Positions 57,050 to 60,000 of a DNA stretch of 60,000 nucleotides are shown piece by piece. The translations under genes and the position numbers were made by a program. The notes beneath the pieces are model-generated. The model was not told the origin of the DNA. It was given only the letters and a program-made list of their open reading frames with translations, and searched no databases. Location: assembly GCA_950295325.1 (NCBI GenBank), contig OX485806.1, positions 25,794,001 through 25,854,000 of the forward strand, read 5' to 3'. Every line of letters begins with the position of its first letter. The stretch's first letter is position 1. The stretch comes from Polytrichum commune (Eukaryota; Streptophyta; Polytrichopsida; Polytrichales; Polytrichaceae).

Positions 57050-58397
57050 CAACTACGCTAATGGTGATGGCAGTTTCGGAAGAGAAGAAATGGCCTCAGA
57101 AGGAATGGAGGAGGAGGAGGAGATAAGTAGAGATTTGACAAGCTGCAGATATGTATGGTCCTCTGTGAGTCGTTCCGTTAATCTGATGATACTTGGAAGT
57201 TGTTGCAGATCGGCCGAAGATGGGGGAAGGGCCGCCGAATTACTCACATATGAAGGAAATAGGATGGATGGATGGCAACTCCGAAATTATGTGTCTGTCA
57301 ACTTCAACCCTGCTTTTAGGAATTGTTTAAGTCGATTCCTCGGTTAGCTCGCTAAATTATAGTAGTGGTGGGTAGGAAACCGCTATAGAAGGGTTGCGGT
57401 GAATAAAGTAAAGGTTGCAGTCTGACTAAGTTAGTACATAGGATGAAATCTTTAAAACATGATTGTTGAATCGGCGGTCAGTGGGGATGCATGAGGATGC
57501 TAAATGAGGGAAGTGAGGCGGAGTGAGGAATCTTCGAGGAGCACGTCGAATTGTATAATAAGTGTCAAATGGTGCCATTCTGGGAAAGTCACAACGGTCT
57601 TAAATGAGGAGCACCTCACAGAAAAGTGTGCCGAAACAGTCGTGATGAGGAGACGAAGCACCAACCACAAGCTGCAGGCTGCCTGCTGCCGGTTGCGCAA
57701 TCTTCTGCTTGAAACACCGAACGAACAAGAAGAATGCCGCAATTACCTCATCAACACTACACCGTCGATGGTATCTAGTGTCGCTCACTATTCGGAGTTA
57801 CATTGTGTTGTAACTTTCTACTATAGATCTCGTGTTGCACCCAAAAAAAAAAGTCAAATTGGTTCCTTGTACACTATATAACATTTAAACATCTTTACTT
57901 GGTTAAAAATCACATCAACAATAAAATGCTATAGCAATGCAGGTTGGGGCGAACCAACCTGTACAATGGTTCCTTGGAGGCAAGGGTTTAGGCATCCAAC
58001 AAGGAATGAGTGTATGGGTTGGTTCGCCCAAATCTAGCAATGCATAACCTTGAATAGTAAATGATAGTAATTACCATAAACGGTGTATAGTTAGGAAGGA
58101 AGGAGGAGGAGGAGAGAGGGGATCATCCTATCCGAGTGTACATCCTCCTCTCATTCATCCAACGTAAAAGCCCTAAACTATTATGTAGCCTGGAGGTTAC
58201 CATAATTTCTTAGTTGATTTGACATCAAAGTTAGTTTTAAATACCCCGAATAAATTGACTCAAGGTTGTTTAAGAGATGAATCAACAACAAATTTGCAAG
58301 GGGTCAAGTTTTTATGTTGGATGGATGAAAGGTACGTTTGTATACAATAATTCCCTCTCTCTCCCTCCAATAAGGGCATCTTTGCATTAAAGGCAAT
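57050..58397. other. Upstream flank of the secreted-protein gene, otherwise gene-free
   Basis: Overlapping frames on both strands at 57500-57880 lack motifs and compete with each other. I do not accept any as a gene. No TATA box is convincing upstream of 56995. Confidence 0.4.
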
Positions 58398-58515
58398 GTT
58401 ATTTTATTTTTGAGACAAAAGGCCAAAAAGGACAACGCCAAATGCATTAAGAACCAAGGAAGACACGCCCACTTCAAGGGGAGGTGGGGTGCCTTGGCCA
58501 CGCCACACCGCCATG
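58398..58515 (-). mobile_element. SINE-like retroposon, second copy
   Basis: Read in reverse it gives GCACCCCACCTCCCCTTGAA, GTGGGCGTGTCTTCCTTGGT, ATGCATTTGGCGTTGTCC and GGCCTTTTGTCTC followed by an A-rich tail, matching 44090-44215 in order. No target duplication is evident. Confidence 0.65.
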
Positions 58516-58589
58516 TAGGGAGTAACGTAAAGCCAAACAACAAGAAATCCCACTAAGGATAACCCGCCTAGCTAGCCACCTCACCAAGG

Positions 58590-58602
58590 ACCACCCCCCC
58601 CC

Positions 58603-58640
<38 letters not shown>
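58590..58640. repeat. C run and (CA)n microsatellite
   Basis: A C13 homopolymer is followed by about 17 CA units. The flank ACTAACCAAGGACAACCCCC repeats the pre-run CACCAAGGACCACC. Confidence 0.9.
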
Positions 58641-59417
58641 ACTAACCAAGGACAACCCCCAAGCCACCAAATGCCCAAACTGACTCAACACCTACATGTG
58701 TTGACGTTTCTAGTTCCACGTAATTTTAATCATATATCCCATCTATGAAAAACATTTCTATTGCCTCGAGTTTCATCGAAACTATTAAGAAGGGCTTCAA
58801 CTTAATAGATATTAATCTTAACAAATTAACCACCCTAGCCCATGCCACCTTGGCATAGATAATGAGATCATCCCAAATAATGTGTTTTTGTTTTGACCTC
58901 ATGCCATTGTTCTTGGTTAAACACCCCATCATTCCCTTCAATCGAAATTGTCCAAAGAGTAGTGCCTCAAAGGAGACACCAAACCTTCATTTTCTTGATA
59001 AACTTCTTCATAATCCGTTCTCCAAAAGGGCTTGCTTCCACTTAAAATTGTCATAATTGCCCATTCTAGCCCCCACAAAGTTCATGCATGCCTCATGTGA
59101 TCCACCTAAAACCCAAAGGCATAATGTAGGCCATGGCTCTTAAATGAACATAGTACCCCACTTTTTGGATGAGGGCATTGAGAAGCCCATGGACTAAGGT
59201 TGATGAGGCTACATGGGTTATTTGCCAATGAAGACCAAGTTTAATGTCAACAATGGTTGTCTCATGTCTCTAAATGGTCACGGGTAATATAAATGTTGCC
59301 GAATTGGTTTTTCATTATAGAATACCCACCATACAAGTTGGTCAGCACTTCATAGGTACAAGGTTGCCTCCTAATTTTCCCAAGTTGCCGCCTCTTAATT
59401 TACCCACCTCGCCCACA

Positions 59418-59520
59418 AAAATCAAGTGCGTCATAGCTCAGTGGATAGCACTCTTAATTATGGAAGGTGGTGAGTGTAGTTTGATTTTTATGAAGGTGAT
59501 TAACCCAAATATCATGAAGT
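59418..59520 (+). mobile_element. Possible tRNA-derived SINE head
   Basis: GCGTCATAGCTCAGTGGATA matches a tRNA 5' end with A box, and a degenerate B box (GTGTAGTTTGATTTT) follows about 35 bp later. It cannot fold as a full tRNA because the 3' acceptor strand is missing. Weak. Confidence 0.35.
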
Positions 59521-59625
59521 AGACGGCTAAATCACCATGTACTACTTGCCCAGTGGATTGAAGCAGTTGTACCGCTAATTAAGAACCAAAAATGAGTGTT
59601 GATTCATGAAGCTGACGGGAGTAGC

Positions 59626-59745
59626 CTTAGGGGTTGTTTACACTAGGGGTTGTTTACACCAGGGGCCATGAAGTCGTCCCAAGTCCCTATAAGATTTGTG
59701 ATTGGCTATTGAACATTCCGGGACGACTTTGGTTTACACCTAGGA
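59626..59745. mobile_element. Short Harbinger-type fold-back fragment
   Basis: TTAGGGGTTGTTTACACTA is directly repeated, followed by GAAGTCGTCCCAAGTCCC. It is mirrored by GGGACGACTTTGGTTTACAC. The inner arm resembles that of the 39253-39631 MITE (CCCAAGTCCC). The right end is eroded. Confidence 0.5.
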
Positions 59746-60000
59746 AAAGAATGTTTGAGTGACCATGAAGTTCGAGATCCCCAAAAGACATATATTAAGA
59801 CCTACATTATCCACTGACATGATCCAACATGTTTTGTGGTGGGAGAGGTAAAAAGAGGGCTATGGTAGAAATAGGCTAGGGCCCATGACAGAGAAATACT
59901 GCTATAATAAAGTCATAATGAATTCATTTGAAGAGAAGACGAAGATAAGAGAAGACAAAAAAAATGGTCGAACGTTAATTGTTCCAAAACTACCCTTTTT

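Noticed and set aside
56838-57347. 169-codon plus-strand frame antisense to the secreted-protein gene
   Set aside because: It is the shadow of the signal peptide and upstream leader; the minus frame has a clear signal sequence.
57500-57881. 125-codon plus-strand frame starting at an ATG
   Set aside because: No motif, competing frames on the other strand and no promoter or splice evidence.
59418-59520. Functional tRNA gene
   Set aside because: The A box is good but the B box is degenerate and no matching acceptor stem is present.

Overview
The window is nuclear DNA of a land plant. The introns have GT/AG borders and plant-type sizes, TTTAGGG/telo-box motifs sit upstream of two genes, the recognisable genes belong to plant families (NOB1, SDN5/REXO5-type exonuclease, family-1 pectate lyase), and the DNA between genes is AT-rich and packed with short plant-type transposons. 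I cannot name the species. The unusual gene complement means a bryophyte, lycophyte or fern should not be excluded.

Layout: 1-5.4 kb holds repeats only. At 5.4-9.1 kb on the minus strand is a complete seven-exon NOB1 gene (669 aa), the endonuclease that finishes 18S rRNA. 9.1-14.9 kb holds repeats, a CA microsatellite, a minisatellite and a head-to-head pair of MITE-like elements. At 14.95-23.36 kb on the minus strand is a gene I rebuilt as twelve exons whose phases all agree (559 aa). It joins leucine-rich repeats to a SAPS-like (PP6 regulatory subunit) region, and its introns carry four copies of one fold-back element. 23.4-25.1 kb is a decayed tandem array of about 350-bp units. 26.5-32.5 kb is a 6-kb PIF/Harbinger transposon with a broken transposase and a Myb-like second gene, followed by a Copia fragment at 33 kb.

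At 35.0-37.0 kb on the plus strand is an intronless DEDDh exonuclease gene (657 aa), followed by a tandem duplication. At 38.4-43.6 kb on the minus strand is a six-exon pectate lyase (464 aa) with a secretion signal; two of its introns hold repeats. Around 44.1 kb is a SINE-like retroposon with a perfect 16-bp target duplication. 44-55 kb is gene-poor: a GC-rich promoter-like island, a 3 x 108 bp tandem repeat that stays open on both strands, several MITEs and a pogo-like element. At 56.5-57.0 kb on the minus strand is a gene for a small secreted protein I do not recognise (170 aa), with two degenerate copies of its 3' region beside it. The last 3 kb is repeats.

No operon-like or cluster logic links the genes. 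The only functional theme is RNA metabolism: NOB1 and the SDN5/REXO5-like nuclease both have telo-box motifs upstream, as many plant ribosome-biogenesis genes do. The least expected gene is the LRR-SAPS protein. All exon models come from reading splice sites and phases by eye, and no database search was possible.
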